From Flavobacteriales bacterium (lineage in GTDB: Bacteria > Bacteroidota > Bacteroidia > Flavobacteriales > Flavobacteriaceae), in assembly GCA_027031025.1 (NCBI GenBank), contig JALVEJ010000009.1, positions 1 to 18,340 on the forward strand: DNA of 18,340 bases, in the 5' to 3' direction. The notes beneath the pieces are model-generated. The model saw only the letters and a list, made by a program, of their open reading frames with translations. It made no database searches and was not told the DNA's origin. The position numbers were made by a program, and so were the translations under genes. Below are positions 7,826-16,772 of the stretch, in pieces; position 1 is the stretch's first letter, and every line of letters starts with the position of its first letter.

Positions 7826-7865
7826 AACAACCTGCGGCGAGACTTTTGTCTCGCCGCAGGTTGTT
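7826..7865. terminator. Perfect 18-bp-stem hairpin, probable bidirectional terminator
   Basis: AACAACCTGCGGCGAGAC (7826-7843), a TTTT loop (7844-7847) and GTCTCGCCGCAGGTTGTT (7848-7865) form an uninterrupted stem with a GC-rich core in an AT-rich background. It sits between the convergent aconitase and adhesin genes, 25 bases after one stop and 21 bases after the other. There is no long U tract, so it may act by its very stable stem. Confidence 0.85.
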
Positions 7866-7886
7866 AATATTGCTTCAAAGCTAAAT

Positions 7887-8138
7887 TTATTTGAGAATTA
7901 ATTTTGATATATATTGTTTGTCATCAGATAATATTTTTATAGTATAAACACCTTTTTCCATACCTTTTAAACTTATTTTGGTGATTTTATTGCGGATATA
8001 ACTTTGATAAATTTCTTTTCCGGACATACTGTAAATATAAATTTTGGCTTTTAGATTTTGTTCAGACACAATTGTAAAATCACCCATTGAAGGATTAGGA
8101 TAAATATTAAAGATATTTGAATATTGGTTTATACTTGA
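7887..8138 (-). other. T9SS type A C-terminal sorting domain of the adhesin
   Basis: Codons 2246-2328. It has the family pattern IYPNP near the start, a middle IYIYSMSGKEIY strand pair and a terminal GVYTIKILSDDKQYISKLILK region ending in a basic residue. By family knowledge this domain directs export through the outer-membrane T9SS channel and is cleaved by the sortase-like PorU. No T9SS component is encoded in this window. Confidence 0.9.
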
Positions 8139-11100
8139 GGTTGATTCTTGAATAGTAACATCATCAACTGCAATATCACCATGTATACCTAGTCCTCTCT
8201 CAGCTCTGAATCTTATTTGTTTAACAGTATTTGAAATAGTCACTGTTGCCGGTAACCACAAATCTGTTTCCGAAATTTGTTGTTGTCCTTGAATTGACCA
8301 CACATCATTTGTCCAGGTAGTACCATCATATGTATCAACATACAACTTGCCCATATCTGCACCATACATATGATAATAAAAAATCAGTTCTGGTTGAGTA
8401 AGATTTGTCAAATCAAATATAGGACTTATCAATTGAGCTATATCATTCGGGTTAAAATTGGACGCCTCTGCATAGGCGTATATTGATCCTGTATGAGCTG
8501 AAGAAGGTCCTGTGTTACTTGTTGGTGTACTTCCACTATTAGGTGTCCAGCTATATTGACTAGTGAATCTAGGTCCGGAGTTTGCAGGAATACTTGTCCA
8601 ATCACTTCCTGTCCAATCACCATTGGTATTTGGAGTAAGATTTTCAAAACTATAATTGTAAGGTGATGTAGGTGTTATGTTGTATCCTGTTGTAAAAGTA
8701 TAAGGACCTACCCAAGACGTGAAATTACCGCCACCACAATCAGATTGGACATAATAATCATAAGATGTATTGACGGTTAAACCTGTTAAGATATAAGGAT
8801 TACTATTGATACTTATGGTTGTACCTTGCCCTTGTGTAAAACCTGAAGGACCGTATTCAATATTCCAAGATGTAGCACCACCGTTTTCTACCCAAGAAAG
8901 TTCGGCAGTTGTTGCGGTAACATTAGCTGATAAATCAGTTGGTTGAATACAAGGTAATGTTGTTACACAAATATCGAAAGTGCCAAATGTATCACCTCCA
9001 TATTCAAAAAATCTAATAAATAATTCTTCACCTGCTATAAGATTATATAGGAATATTTCAGGCATCATTGAAGCGTAAACGTCGTCATTACAAGCAATTT
9101 CAGTTAAATTATTGCAGTCTCCGGAATAGACTGCTAAAACACCGTCAGTTATATCACCTTCGTTGGTTTCAATTCTAATATTACGTGTATTAGGAACAGT
9201 TACTTTAAACCAAACATCTCCACCATTATAGCCATTAGATGGGATGCAAGTAGGTCTCGGTATGCCAGAGTCTGTAGCGTTTGTATTAGAGAATGTATTA
9301 AAAATACAATTGCTGTTAACTTGTAATTGAATAACGTTACCGCATGCATAATCTTCATTTAATGTGGTAAAAGTTAACGGACCAATCCAATCACTTTCAT
9401 AATTATTAGAGCAAGCAGATTGCACATAAACATCATAAGATGTTAGCTGAGTTAGTCCAGTTAATGTATAATGGTTGGTATTTACGTTTATAGTCGCACC
9501 TTGTCCTTGTGTAAAACCGGTAGGACCGTATTCAATATTCCAATTGGTTGCCTGACCTGCCGTCGTCCAGTTTAATCGAACATGTGTGTCAGCAATATTT
9601 GAAGCAAATAAATCGCTTGGAGTTAAACAATTTGGGGTATCTTGAATTGAAATATCATCTATTATTATATTGTTATTATTCTGATATAAATCGGCTTCTG
9701 CTCTAAATCTTATTTGTGTTGTGTTATTTGGTATTTGAATTCTAGCATATTTCCATGGATCATCACTACTTTCTTGTTGGGAACCTGATCTAGACCAAAT
9801 ATTATTTATCCATGATGTGCCGTCAAAAATGTCAACATATAAGGTTCCAACACTGTTAGCATACATAAAATAATAGAATGATAATTGGGGGCTGGCGAGG
9901 TTACTCATGTCAAACACGGGACTAAACAAATCTGTTGAGAAACCAGTTGCCAGATAAGATTTATCGGGAATTGCATAATTGTTTCCTTCATGAGCTGATG
10001 GAAGAAAGTAGTTGTTTTGCATGCCTTCTTTAACTGTCCACAAAATTCTAGGATTATTGATGCCTAATGTATAATCAGGAAAGGCAGACCAACAACTTTC
10101 CCGCCAACTGTCATCCGTATTTGGCGTCACATCTTCAAAACCGTATTGGTAAGGAAATGTATTGACAATATCGCAAAGTGTATGAAAGGTGTAGGGACCA
10201 ACCCAATGGCTGGTATTACCACTGCCACAATTGGCTCTGACATAAACATCATAATAAGCGTTTGGCGTAAGATTGGTAAAGTTGTGAGTTGTATTATTGA
10301 CATTTATCGTTGTGCCTTGTCCTTGTGTAAATCCGGATATGCCATATTCTATATCCCAAGCCGTAGCTGTACCGTTTTCCGTCCAACTTAAGTCTGCTTG
10401 GTTATTTGTAATATTAGAAACAGACAAATTGGTTGGAACAGAACAGGTAACGTCTTCAATCTTAATATCATCAATACAGATAGTTTTTGAGCTATAAAAC
10501 ATTTCACCTCTTTCAGTTTTAAACCTGATTTTAGTGGTATTATTAGGAATGGGTAGATGAATCAGTTTATAAGGATCGGTATCTCTTGTTAGTTGTGAAC
10601 CGGAAACAGCCCAAATATCATTTATCCATTGAGTTCCGTCATAAATATCAACGGATAAACTACCAATATCATATCCGAACATATGATAATAGAAAGATAA
10701 TTCTGGATTTGTCAAAGCTGACATATCGAACTCGGGGCTGATGAGATTAGTAATGTCTCCTGTTGAGGAAAAGGAATTATATACATAAGCAAATTTTGTT
10801 CCCGAATGGGCGGAATTATAGCTATAGCTTGGTGTGACATTGTCTAATCCGGGTAACCAATGAAAAGAATTGCTGTCTGATTCTTCGAACCAACAGGTGC
10901 CGCCCCAGGAAATAGTTGGGTTGTTATATGAAGACGTACTATCTTCAAATCCATATTCGTAGGGAAAAGAATTGATGGTTGGACATCCGGCATAGAAGGT
11001 ATATGGGCCTTCCCAATCATTAGAGATGCAATCCGGTTGTACATAAAAATCATACCCTTCACCGGATGTTAATCCGGTTAAGGTATATGTAGTGGAATTA

Positions 11101-14100
11101 ACATTTATACTCGTACCTTGTCCGTGAGAAAAACCTTTAGGTCCATATTCAACATTCCAAGCTGTTGCGTTTCCCATTTCTGTCCATGAAATTTCAGTTT
11201 CCGTGGGTGAAAGGTTTACAGCTGATAAGTTTTCAGGAAGTGGGCAAGTGTTGGTTGATGCACAGATGTTAAAGTAGCCTTGTTGCCCATCTTTTTGATA
11301 TATTCTGATATAAAGTGTTTCGCCGGCAGTTAAATCATCAATTTTAATGTAGTTAGTACTAGACCAAGTAGTAGCTTCTACACAATCTATTTCATTCAAG
11401 TTGTTACAATCACCGGAGTAAACAGATAAATTAAGCAATCCTATACGTGGATAACTACTACCAATTGTGGCTTTAATTGTCAAATTTCTTGAATCAGGAA
11501 CCGTTATTTTAAACCAAACATCAGGTTGGGCGTTGGTGCCGCAAGTAGGTGTAGGAATACCGGAATTACTAGCTCCTATATTACTATATGTTGAATAATT
11601 GTTTATGCAAATTGAAGTTTGAACATTTAATGGGATGGCATTAGCGCAATAGTCGTTTTCAGGGCTTGTGCTAAAATCTATTGATTCTGACCAATCACTT
11701 TCATTACCACCGCCACAATCTGCTTTAACATAATACTCATATTGTGTATGTGGATTTAAACCGGTTAATACATAGGGTTTTGTTGAGGTTGTTATGCTTG
11801 TGCCTTGTCCTTGGGTAAATCCTTTTGGGCCATATTCTATTTGCCAAGAAGTTGCCGTTCCGTTTTCTGTCCAATCGAGTGTAATGCTATTGGTTGTTGG
11901 ATTGGTTGATGTTAAGTCAGTTGGTTTGGGACAACTAATACCTTCAATACGAATATCATCAATACTAATGTTGCCATATCTTTCTCCTCCTTTTACGGCT
12001 CTTATCCGGATCTGAATAGTATTGTTGGGGATAAGTATTTTTTCCAAAGACCAAGGGGGAGAATTTCCATTATGATACCTTTCTACTGTTCTTATTTCTG
12101 TCCAATCATTACCATCATACACATCAACATATAAACTTCCTACTAAACTATTGGGGACACAATGCCAAAACGACAATTGTGGATATGTTAATGATGACAT
12201 GTCAAAAATGGGGCTATATAGTTCCGTAACGCTTCCTTCTGAAACGTAAGATTTTGTATAAGCAAAATGTGTTCCTGAATGGGCAGCATCCGGATCTGAA
12301 TTTGTATTGGGTATAGAAGAGTCCGTAACATTCCATCTGAACATAACATGATAATCAGTAGAATTTGTATCGATGTTGTGCGGTTCGCCTTTCCAGCAAC
12401 TTTCTGTCCAATCAGCAATATCGTTAGCTGTTACGTCTTCAAATCCATACGTGTATGGGAAGGTATTTATTGTATTGCAATACGTTAAGAAATGAATCGG
12501 GTTTGTCCAATAACTGTTATCACCATTACAATCGGACTTAATATACACTTGATACTCTGTGTTGGGACTCAATCCGGTAAGGGTATAGGGTTTGGTCGCG
12601 GTTGTAAGTCTGGTTCCTTGCCCGGGGGTGAAACCAAAAGGTCCATATTCAATTTGCCAAGAAATGGCGGTTCCGTTTTCTGTCCAATCTAGTTTAGCAG
12701 TATTGGCTGTGATATCAGAAACAGAAATATCTGTTGGGGCAAAGCATGTTGAATCTTTAATGACAATATCATCTATAGCAATATCTTTATTACCATTATA
12801 AATGGCTCTAAATCTTATTTGTACTGTATTGTTTGGAATAGAAATTTCTGCCAACCTCCAAGGGTCATAACTATGGGTTTGTTGTTCTCCGGATATTGAC
12901 CAGACCCCATTTGTCCAATTTGTCCCATTAAAAATATCAACTTGAAGTGTATCGTCATAAATACCATACATATGATAATAGAATGACAATTTTGGTTGTA
13001 CTAAGCCTGACATATTAAACATAGGGCTAAAAATTATAGTTTCTCCAGCATTATTGCTATTTCCGGATTCGGAATAGGCAAAATTTGAACCGCTGTGTGC
13101 GTTATCGGGTCCTGTATAATGTGAAGGAGTTGTCGTATTAGTAATCGTCCATCTAGCCGGTCCATTATCTGCATCTAGAGGAATATTTTCCGGATTGCCA
13201 TACCAGCAACTCCCTGTCCAATCCCCTTCATAATTTGGAGTAATATCTTCAAATCCATAATTGTAAGGAAAAGTTGTAATAGGATTACAAAATGTTCTAA
13301 AGTCAAAAGGTCCTATCCAATAACTGTTATTGCCACCACAATTTGATCGTATATAATAAGAATATTTTGTATTGGGTGTCAATCCTGTTAAAGTAAAAGG
13401 TTTGGTATTTGCAGTTATGATAGTTCCATTTCCATGTGTAAATCCGTGAGTTCCATACTCAATATCCCAAGAATTTGCTGCACCATTCTCGGTCCAGTTC
13501 AAAGTAGTTTCACTATTTGTTGTGTTGGTAACAGACAAGTTGCTTGGTACTGGACAGGTACTATCTTCTATACTGATATCATCTATAGCTATGTTTGCAG
13601 CACCTCTTTTATAACGCTCTGCCCTGAATCTAATTTGAATGGTATTATTGGGTATTGTAACGGACGCCAAGTGCCAGCTATCCGAACTATTAAGTTGTTG
13701 CTGTCCTAAAACAGACCATACATTGGTTGTCCAGTTGGTACCATCATAAGTATCAACATAAAGAGCTTTAATATATATGCCAAACATGTGATAATAAAAA
13801 TGCAATTGTGGATGATTTAATGCTGACATATCAAACATAGGACTTAATAGAAGAGGTTCGTGACGAAAAAAATTTTCACTATACGCAAAATTTGAACCAC
13901 TATGAGCTGCGTCTGGACCGGTTGTATTACTGGGTGTATCAGATTCGGAAACCTTCCAAGCTGTTTCTATTGGAGATGTAGCCCAACAACTTTCATTCCA
14001 ATCAGTTTCATAGGTTGGTGTAATGTCTTCAAAACCATATTGATACGGAAAACTATCAATAGTATCACAACCAGTTCGAAAAGTGTAAGGTCCTATCCAT

Positions 14101-14873
14101 GAAGAGGGAGAAGAAGTAAGTCCACAGTTGGTTCTAACATAATAGTCATATGTTGTTAAAGGACTCAAACCGGTCAAAGTATAAGTATTAGAATGGGCGG
14201 TTACAAAGTTGCCATTTCCTTGTGTAAAATTGGTAGGTCCATATTCTATTTCCCAAGTAGATAAATCATCGAATGAAAACCAAGATAGTTCGGCTTGTGT
14301 GCCAATGATATTTGTAGCGGTTAAATCACTTGGGGGAGGGCAAACAGGACCGTCTTGAATGGCAATGTCATCTATGACAACTCCATGACCGCTATTACAT
14401 TTTCCAACGAACGAAATTTCATAAGTACTTGATTGTTCAGGTAAATTTATAATTTCCTGTTTCCAAGGTCCAATAACTTCAGTCCATTCTTTTAATAAAA
14501 TCCAATCATTACTTGATGAAGTTCGATAATAAAGTTTTAATTCATCTACATTAGAATAATAAGGGTGTTGTACATGCCAAAATACCAATTGTGGATGTGA
14601 GGCTGTAGAAATATCAACAGTTGGTAAGATGAGTCTGGTAATAGCACCATTATTATCATTATCTCCTCTTAAGGTAAATTGATAAGGTCTTGAATGTCCA
14701 TGATTAGGACCTCCTAAATTCCTATCCACAAAAAAATCGAGGTTACCCACAATATGCTCTTGCGTTAAATTTGAAGGAAAGTTTTCATCAAAAAATTGTT
14801 CGTGATAATAATATTGGGCATTGCTTTGTAAGATGCTAAATATTAAGAGTAGAATCAGAATTGTTTTTTTCAT
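7887..14873 (-). CDS. Giant modular T9SS-secreted adhesin: choice-of-anchor J, FN3 and PPC-like modules with type A sorting domain (2328 aa)
   Basis: The N-terminus is a signal peptide (residues 1-20, cleavage after SNA-Q). Seven MAM-like choice-of-anchor J modules (gingipain 'cleaved adhesin' type) lie at about 21-177, 269-439, 529-709, 799-980, 1297-1476, 1567-1748 and 2064-2245; they end in IDDI-I-D strands, and copies two to six start C-x-x-I/V-x-x-FPY-x-YGFED. Eight fibronectin type III modules lie at 178-268, 440-528, 710-798, 981-1075, 1210-1296, 1477-1566, 1749-1842 and 1975-2063, each starting C-x-x-P and carrying an IEYG/VEYG strand and a second Cys near the end. Two PPC-like modules lie at 1076-1209 and 1843-1974 (DVWFK-VP, VYSGDCNNL-EI-C). 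Residues 2246-2328 are a type A T9SS C-terminal domain (IYPNPSMGDFTI, MEKGVYTIKI). It is probably exported, cleaved and anchored or released at the cell surface for adhesion or glycan binding. No enzyme domain is recognised; the ligand is unknown. Confidence 0.93.
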   Translation of the reverse strand: MKKTILILLLIFSILQSNAQYYYHEQFFDENFPSNLTQEHIVGNLDFFVDRNLGGPNHGHSRPYQFTLRGDNDNNGAITRLILPTVDISTASHPQLVFWHVQHPYYSNVDELKLYYRTSSSNDWILLKEWTEVIGPWKQEIINLPEQSSTYEISFVGKCNSGHGVVIDDIAIQDGPVCPPPSDLTATNIIGTQAELSWFSFDDLSTWEIEYGPTNFTQGNGNFVTAHSNTYTLTGLSPLTTYDYYVRTNCGLTSSPSSWIGPYTFRTGCDTIDSFPYQYGFEDITPTYETDWNESCWATSPIETAWKVSESDTPSNTTGPDAAHSGSNFAYSENFFRHEPLLLSPMFDMSALNHPQLHFYYHMFGIYIKALYVDTYDGTNWTTNVWSVLGQQQLNSSDSWHLASVTIPNNTIQIRFRAERYKRGAANIAIDDISIEDSTCPVPSNLSVTNTTNSETTLNWTENGAANSWDIEYGTHGFTHGNGTIITANTKPFTLTGLTPNTKYSYYIRSNCGGNNSYWIGPFDFRTFCNPITTFPYNYGFEDITPNYEGDWTGSCWYGNPENIPLDADNGPARWTITNTTTPSHYTGPDNAHSGSNFAYSESGNSNNAGETIIFSPMFNMSGLVQPKLSFYYHMYGIYDDTLQVDIFNGTNWTNGVWSISGEQQTHSYDPWRLAEISIPNNTVQIRFRAIYNGNKDIAIDDIVIKDSTCFAPTDISVSDITANTAKLDWTENGTAISWQIEYGPFGFTPGQGTRLTTATKPYTLTGLSPNTEYQVYIKSDCNGDNSYWTNPIHFLTYCNTINTFPYTYGFEDVTANDIADWTESCWKGEPHNIDTNSTDYHVMFRWNVTDSSIPNTNSDPDAAHSGTHFAYTKSYVSEGSVTELYSPIFDMSSLTYPQLSFWHCVPNSLVGSLYVDVYDGNDWTEIRTVERYHNGNSPPWSLEKILIPNNTIQIRIRAVKGGERYGNISIDDIRIEGISCPKPTDLTSTNPTTNSITLDWTENGTATSWQIEYGPKGFTQGQGTSITTSTKPYVLTGLNPHTQYEYYVKADCGGGNESDWSESIDFSTSPENDYCANAIPLNVQTSICINNYSTYSNIGASNSGIPTPTCGTNAQPDVWFKITVPDSRNLTIKATIGSSYPRIGLLNLSVYSGDCNNLNEIDCVEATTWSSTNYIKIDDLTAGETLYIRIYQKDGQQGYFNICASTNTCPLPENLSAVNLSPTETEISWTEMGNATAWNVEYGPKGFSHGQGTSINVNSTTYTLTGLTSGEGYDFYVQPDCISNDWEGPYTFYAGCPTINSFPYEYGFEDSTSSYNNPTISWGGTCWFEESDSNSFHWLPGLDNVTPSYSYNSAHSGTKFAYVYNSFSSTGDITNLISPEFDMSALTNPELSFYYHMFGYDIGSLSVDIYDGTQWINDIWAVSGSQLTRDTDPYKLIHLPIPNNTTKIRFKTERGEMFYSSKTICIDDIKIEDVTCSVPTNLSVSNITNNQADLSWTENGTATAWDIEYGISGFTQGQGTTINVNNTTHNFTNLTPNAYYDVYVRANCGSGNTSHWVGPYTFHTLCDIVNTFPYQYGFEDVTPNTDDSWRESCWSAFPDYTLGINNPRILWTVKEGMQNNYFLPSAHEGNNYAIPDKSYLATGFSTDLFSPVFDMSNLASPQLSFYYFMYANSVGTLYVDIFDGTSWINNIWSRSGSQQESSDDPWKYARIQIPNNTTQIRFRAEADLYQNNNNIIIDDISIQDTPNCLTPSDLFASNIADTHVRLNWTTAGQATNWNIEYGPTGFTQGQGATINVNTNHYTLTGLTQLTSYDVYVQSACSNNYESDWIGPLTFTTLNEDYACGNVIQLQVNSNCIFNTFSNTNATDSGIPRPTCIPSNGYNGGDVWFKVTVPNTRNIRIETNEGDITDGVLAVYSGDCNNLTEIACNDDVYASMMPEIFLYNLIAGEELFIRFFEYGGDTFGTFDICVTTLPCIQPTDLSANVTATTAELSWVENGGATSWNIEYGPSGFTQGQGTTISINSNPYILTGLTVNTSYDYYVQSDCGGGNFTSWVGPYTFTTGYNITPTSPYNYSFENLTPNTNGDWTGSDWTSIPANSGPRFTSQYSWTPNSGSTPTSNTGPSSAHTGSIYAYAEASNFNPNDIAQLISPIFDLTNLTQPELIFYYHMYGADMGKLYVDTYDGTTWTNDVWSIQGQQQISETDLWLPATVTISNTVKQIRFRAERGLGIHGDIAVDDVTIQESTSSINQYSNIFNIYPNPSMGDFTIVSEQNLKAKIYIYSMSGKEIYQSYIRNKITKISLKGMEKGVYTIKILSDDKQYISKLILK
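8685..10985 (-). repeat. Adhesin super-repeat, copy 2 (J5-F6-J6-F7-P2-F8)
   Basis: Codons 1297-2063 (767 residues). Module lengths are J 180, FN3 90, J 182, FN3 94, PPC-like 132 and FN3 89, matching copy 1 module by module within two residues. The FN3 module before each PPC-like unit carries the same extended end (NEDY here, ENDY in copy 1). Confidence 0.75.
10986..13289 (-). repeat. Adhesin super-repeat, copy 1 (J3-F3-J4-F4-P1-F5)
   Basis: Codons 529-1296 (768 residues). Module lengths are J 181, FN3 89, J 182, FN3 95, PPC-like 134 and FN3 87. Together with copy 2 it gives a period of about 2.3 kb. The preceding J1-F1-J2-F2 section looks like a partial, PPC-less unit. Confidence 0.75.
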
Positions 14874-14904
14874 AATCAGATTATTTATGAGGAATTAAAC
14901 TTAA

Positions 14905-14933
14905 TAAAATTAACGAAATTGTTTAATTTGCAA
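14905..14933 (-). promoter_or_regulatory. Candidate promoter for the adhesin gene
   Basis: On the minus strand TTG (14933-14931), 18 bases, then TAATTTTA (14912-14905), which fits TAnnTTTG except for the last base. It ends 31 bases before the adhesin ATG. The 86-base gap to pntB has no clear terminator, so read-through from pnt is also possible. Confidence 0.38.
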
Positions 14934-14959
14934 TCAAAAACTAAAAATTGCCATAAGTA

Positions 14960-16357
14960 TTACATACTTTTCAACTCCTGAACCACTTTGGTTAAAGCTG
15001 CTTTGGCATCACCAAAAAGCATGGAAGTTTTAGGATTGTAAAATAATTCGTTTTCGATACCGGCATAACCGGGTTTCATACTTCGCTTATTGACAATAAT
15101 ATTTTTTGCATTTTCAACATCCAAAATCGGCATACCGTAAATTGGGCTGGAAGGGTCATTATGCGCTGCAGGATTAACAACATCATTAGCACCGACCACT
15201 AAAACGACATCGGTATTGGCAAATTCGTTATTAATGTCGTCCATATCAACTAGTTTGTCATAATCGACATTGGCTTCTGCCAAGAGGACATTCATGTGTC
15301 CGGGCATACGTCCGGCAACCGGGTGAATGGCATATTTGACATCTATTCCTTTTTTGGTTAGCAGTTCTTCCAATTCATGCAGGACGTGTTGTGCTTGCGC
15401 TACTGCCAATCCATAGCCGGGGACGATAATGACTTTGTTGGCATAATTAAGTAAGATAGCCGCATCACTCGGTCCGGCTTCTTTGATATTGCCTTGAATT
15501 TTACTACCGCTACCGGTTGCGGCACTACCTTCACCAAAAGCGCCGAATATTACAGCTGACAGCGAACGGTTCATGGCTTTGGTCATAGCAACAGTCAGAA
15601 TTGTTCCGGCAGACCCGACCAAAATACCACCGGTCAGCATCGCCATATTGTCATAAAGGAAGCCGCCAAAGGCTGCTGCCAATCCGGTAAAGGAATTTAA
15701 CAGGGAAATAACCACCGGCATATCGGCACCGCCTATCGGTAAAACGAATAAAACTCCATAAAGCAAGGCTAAACCGAATAAAACATAAATATAAACCGGA
15801 TTAGCCACATGTGTCGCGATAATATAGGCTGCAAATGCAACAATAACCAGAGCTAATAAAGTGTTGAGGATATTATATTTGGGTAAACGGACGGGTTTGC
15901 GAAGTTTGCCGCTTAATTTGCCCCAAGCAATCATACTACCGGAAAAAGAGATGCTACCAATGACCAAGCCGGCAACTATCATAAACATTTTAGAGGTATG
16001 ACCAACATTGTGTGAAAATTCCATCAAACCGATTAATGCCGCAGTAGCGCCTCCCATACCGTTAAAAAACGAGACTAATTCGGGCATTTTGGTCATTTCG
16101 ACTTTTTTGGCAATCCCCCAACCGATAACCGTTCCTATTAAAATGGCTATAAATATTAATGTATAAACGAATCCGACAACTTCTATATGGGCTGTTTTAG
16201 GGTAAATAAAAATTGTTCCGAGAATAGCTAAAAACATACCAAAAGCGGCATACAAATTTCCTTTTCTGGCGGTTTTAGGACTGCCGAGCATTTTCAATCC
16301 GATAATAAACCCGACCGATGCAATGAGATATATGATGTTAAGTAAAGCTGTTTCCAT
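14960..16357 (-). CDS. pntB: NAD(P) transhydrogenase subunit beta
   Basis: PntB carries membrane helices of the proton channel and the cytoplasmic NADP(H)-binding domain III of the Re/Si-specific transhydrogenase, which uses the proton gradient to reduce NADP+ with NADH. At 465 residues it is full length. The first 280 residues are strongly hydrophobic with loops such as AKKVEMTKMPEL (83-94) and GGADMPVVISLLNS (209-222). Domain III shows GYGLAVAQAQ (314-323), VAGRMPGHMNVLLAEA (347-362), GANDVVNPAA (389-398), NKRSM (423-427) and GYAGIENELFY (430-440), the NADP-site signatures. The residue aligned with the E. coli channel His91 is Asn99 here. The start codon overlaps the pntAB stop by one base (TAATG). 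Function needs PntAA, which is not in this window. Confidence 0.96.
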   Translation of the reverse strand: METALLNIIYLIASVGFIIGLKMLGSPKTARKGNLYAAFGMFLAILGTIFIYPKTAHIEVVGFVYTLIFIAILIGTVIGWGIAKKVEMTKMPELVSFFNGMGGATAALIGLMEFSHNVGHTSKMFMIVAGLVIGSISFSGSMIAWGKLSGKLRKPVRLPKYNILNTLLALVIVAFAAYIIATHVANPVYIYVLFGLALLYGVLFVLPIGGADMPVVISLLNSFTGLAAAFGGFLYDNMAMLTGGILVGSAGTILTVAMTKAMNRSLSAVIFGAFGEGSAATGSGSKIQGNIKEAGPSDAAILLNYANKVIIVPGYGLAVAQAQHVLHELEELLTKKGIDVKYAIHPVAGRMPGHMNVLLAEANVDYDKLVDMDDINNEFANTDVVLVVGANDVVNPAAHNDPSSPIYGMPILDVENAKNIIVNKRSMKPGYAGIENELFYNPKTSMLFGDAKAALTKVVQELKSM

Positions 16358-16665
16358 TATTTTTTAGTTTTAAACATGTCCAACATTCTATCCGTTACGA
16401 CAAAACCACCTACTACGTTAAGCGTTCCTAATACTACGGCAACAAAACCGATTGCCAGTCCTAATTTATTTGAAGGATCCATATGAAGCATGACTAAAAT
16501 AGCGCCGATTATGACGACGCCGTGAATGGCATTTGCGCCGGACATCAAAGGGGTATGTAAAACCGCCGGCACATGTCCGATGATTTCTACACCGACAAAT
16601 ATCATCAAGATGACGATGTAGATCATCTGGATATTTTGTTGAAAAAAGTTGAGTAATTCTGTCAT
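16357..16665 (-). CDS. pntAB: NAD(P) transhydrogenase subunit alpha part 2 (membrane domain, PntAB)
   Basis: This 102-residue protein is the separate membrane section of a split alpha subunit. It has about three hydrophobic segments (roughly 13-31, 46-57 and 68-91) and the highly conserved loop VPAVLHTPLMSGANAIHG (32-49), followed by GTLNVVGGFVVTDRML (80-95). In organisms with a split alpha subunit the catalytic NAD(H)-binding part (PntAA, about 370-390 aa) normally precedes this gene. Here only a 234-base gap and an unrelated CPBP gene lie upstream. Histidines 31, 37 and 48 lie in or beside the membrane segments; one may serve the proton path given that PntB has Asn at the usual channel His. 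It is translationally coupled to pntB by a TAATG overlap. The family call is firm. Confidence 0.95.
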   Translation of the reverse strand: MTELLNFFQQNIQMIYIVILMIFVGVEIIGHVPAVLHTPLMSGANAIHGVVIIGAILVMLHMDPSNKLGLAIGFVAVVLGTLNVVGGFVVTDRMLDMFKTKK

Positions 16666-16772
16666 ATTTTTAGTTTTTTATGGGTTACTATTGTGAAAAA
16701 TTTGCTATAAAAATACAACAAATTCGGATTGATTTTAAAATATCAGTCATTTTTTTGAAAAAATTTTCCCCT

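Noticed and set aside
10146..14102. Several plus-strand open frames of 60-90 codons opposite the adhesin
   Set aside because: They recur at the same phase in successive FN3 repeats, as expected for antisense shadows of a repetitive gene.
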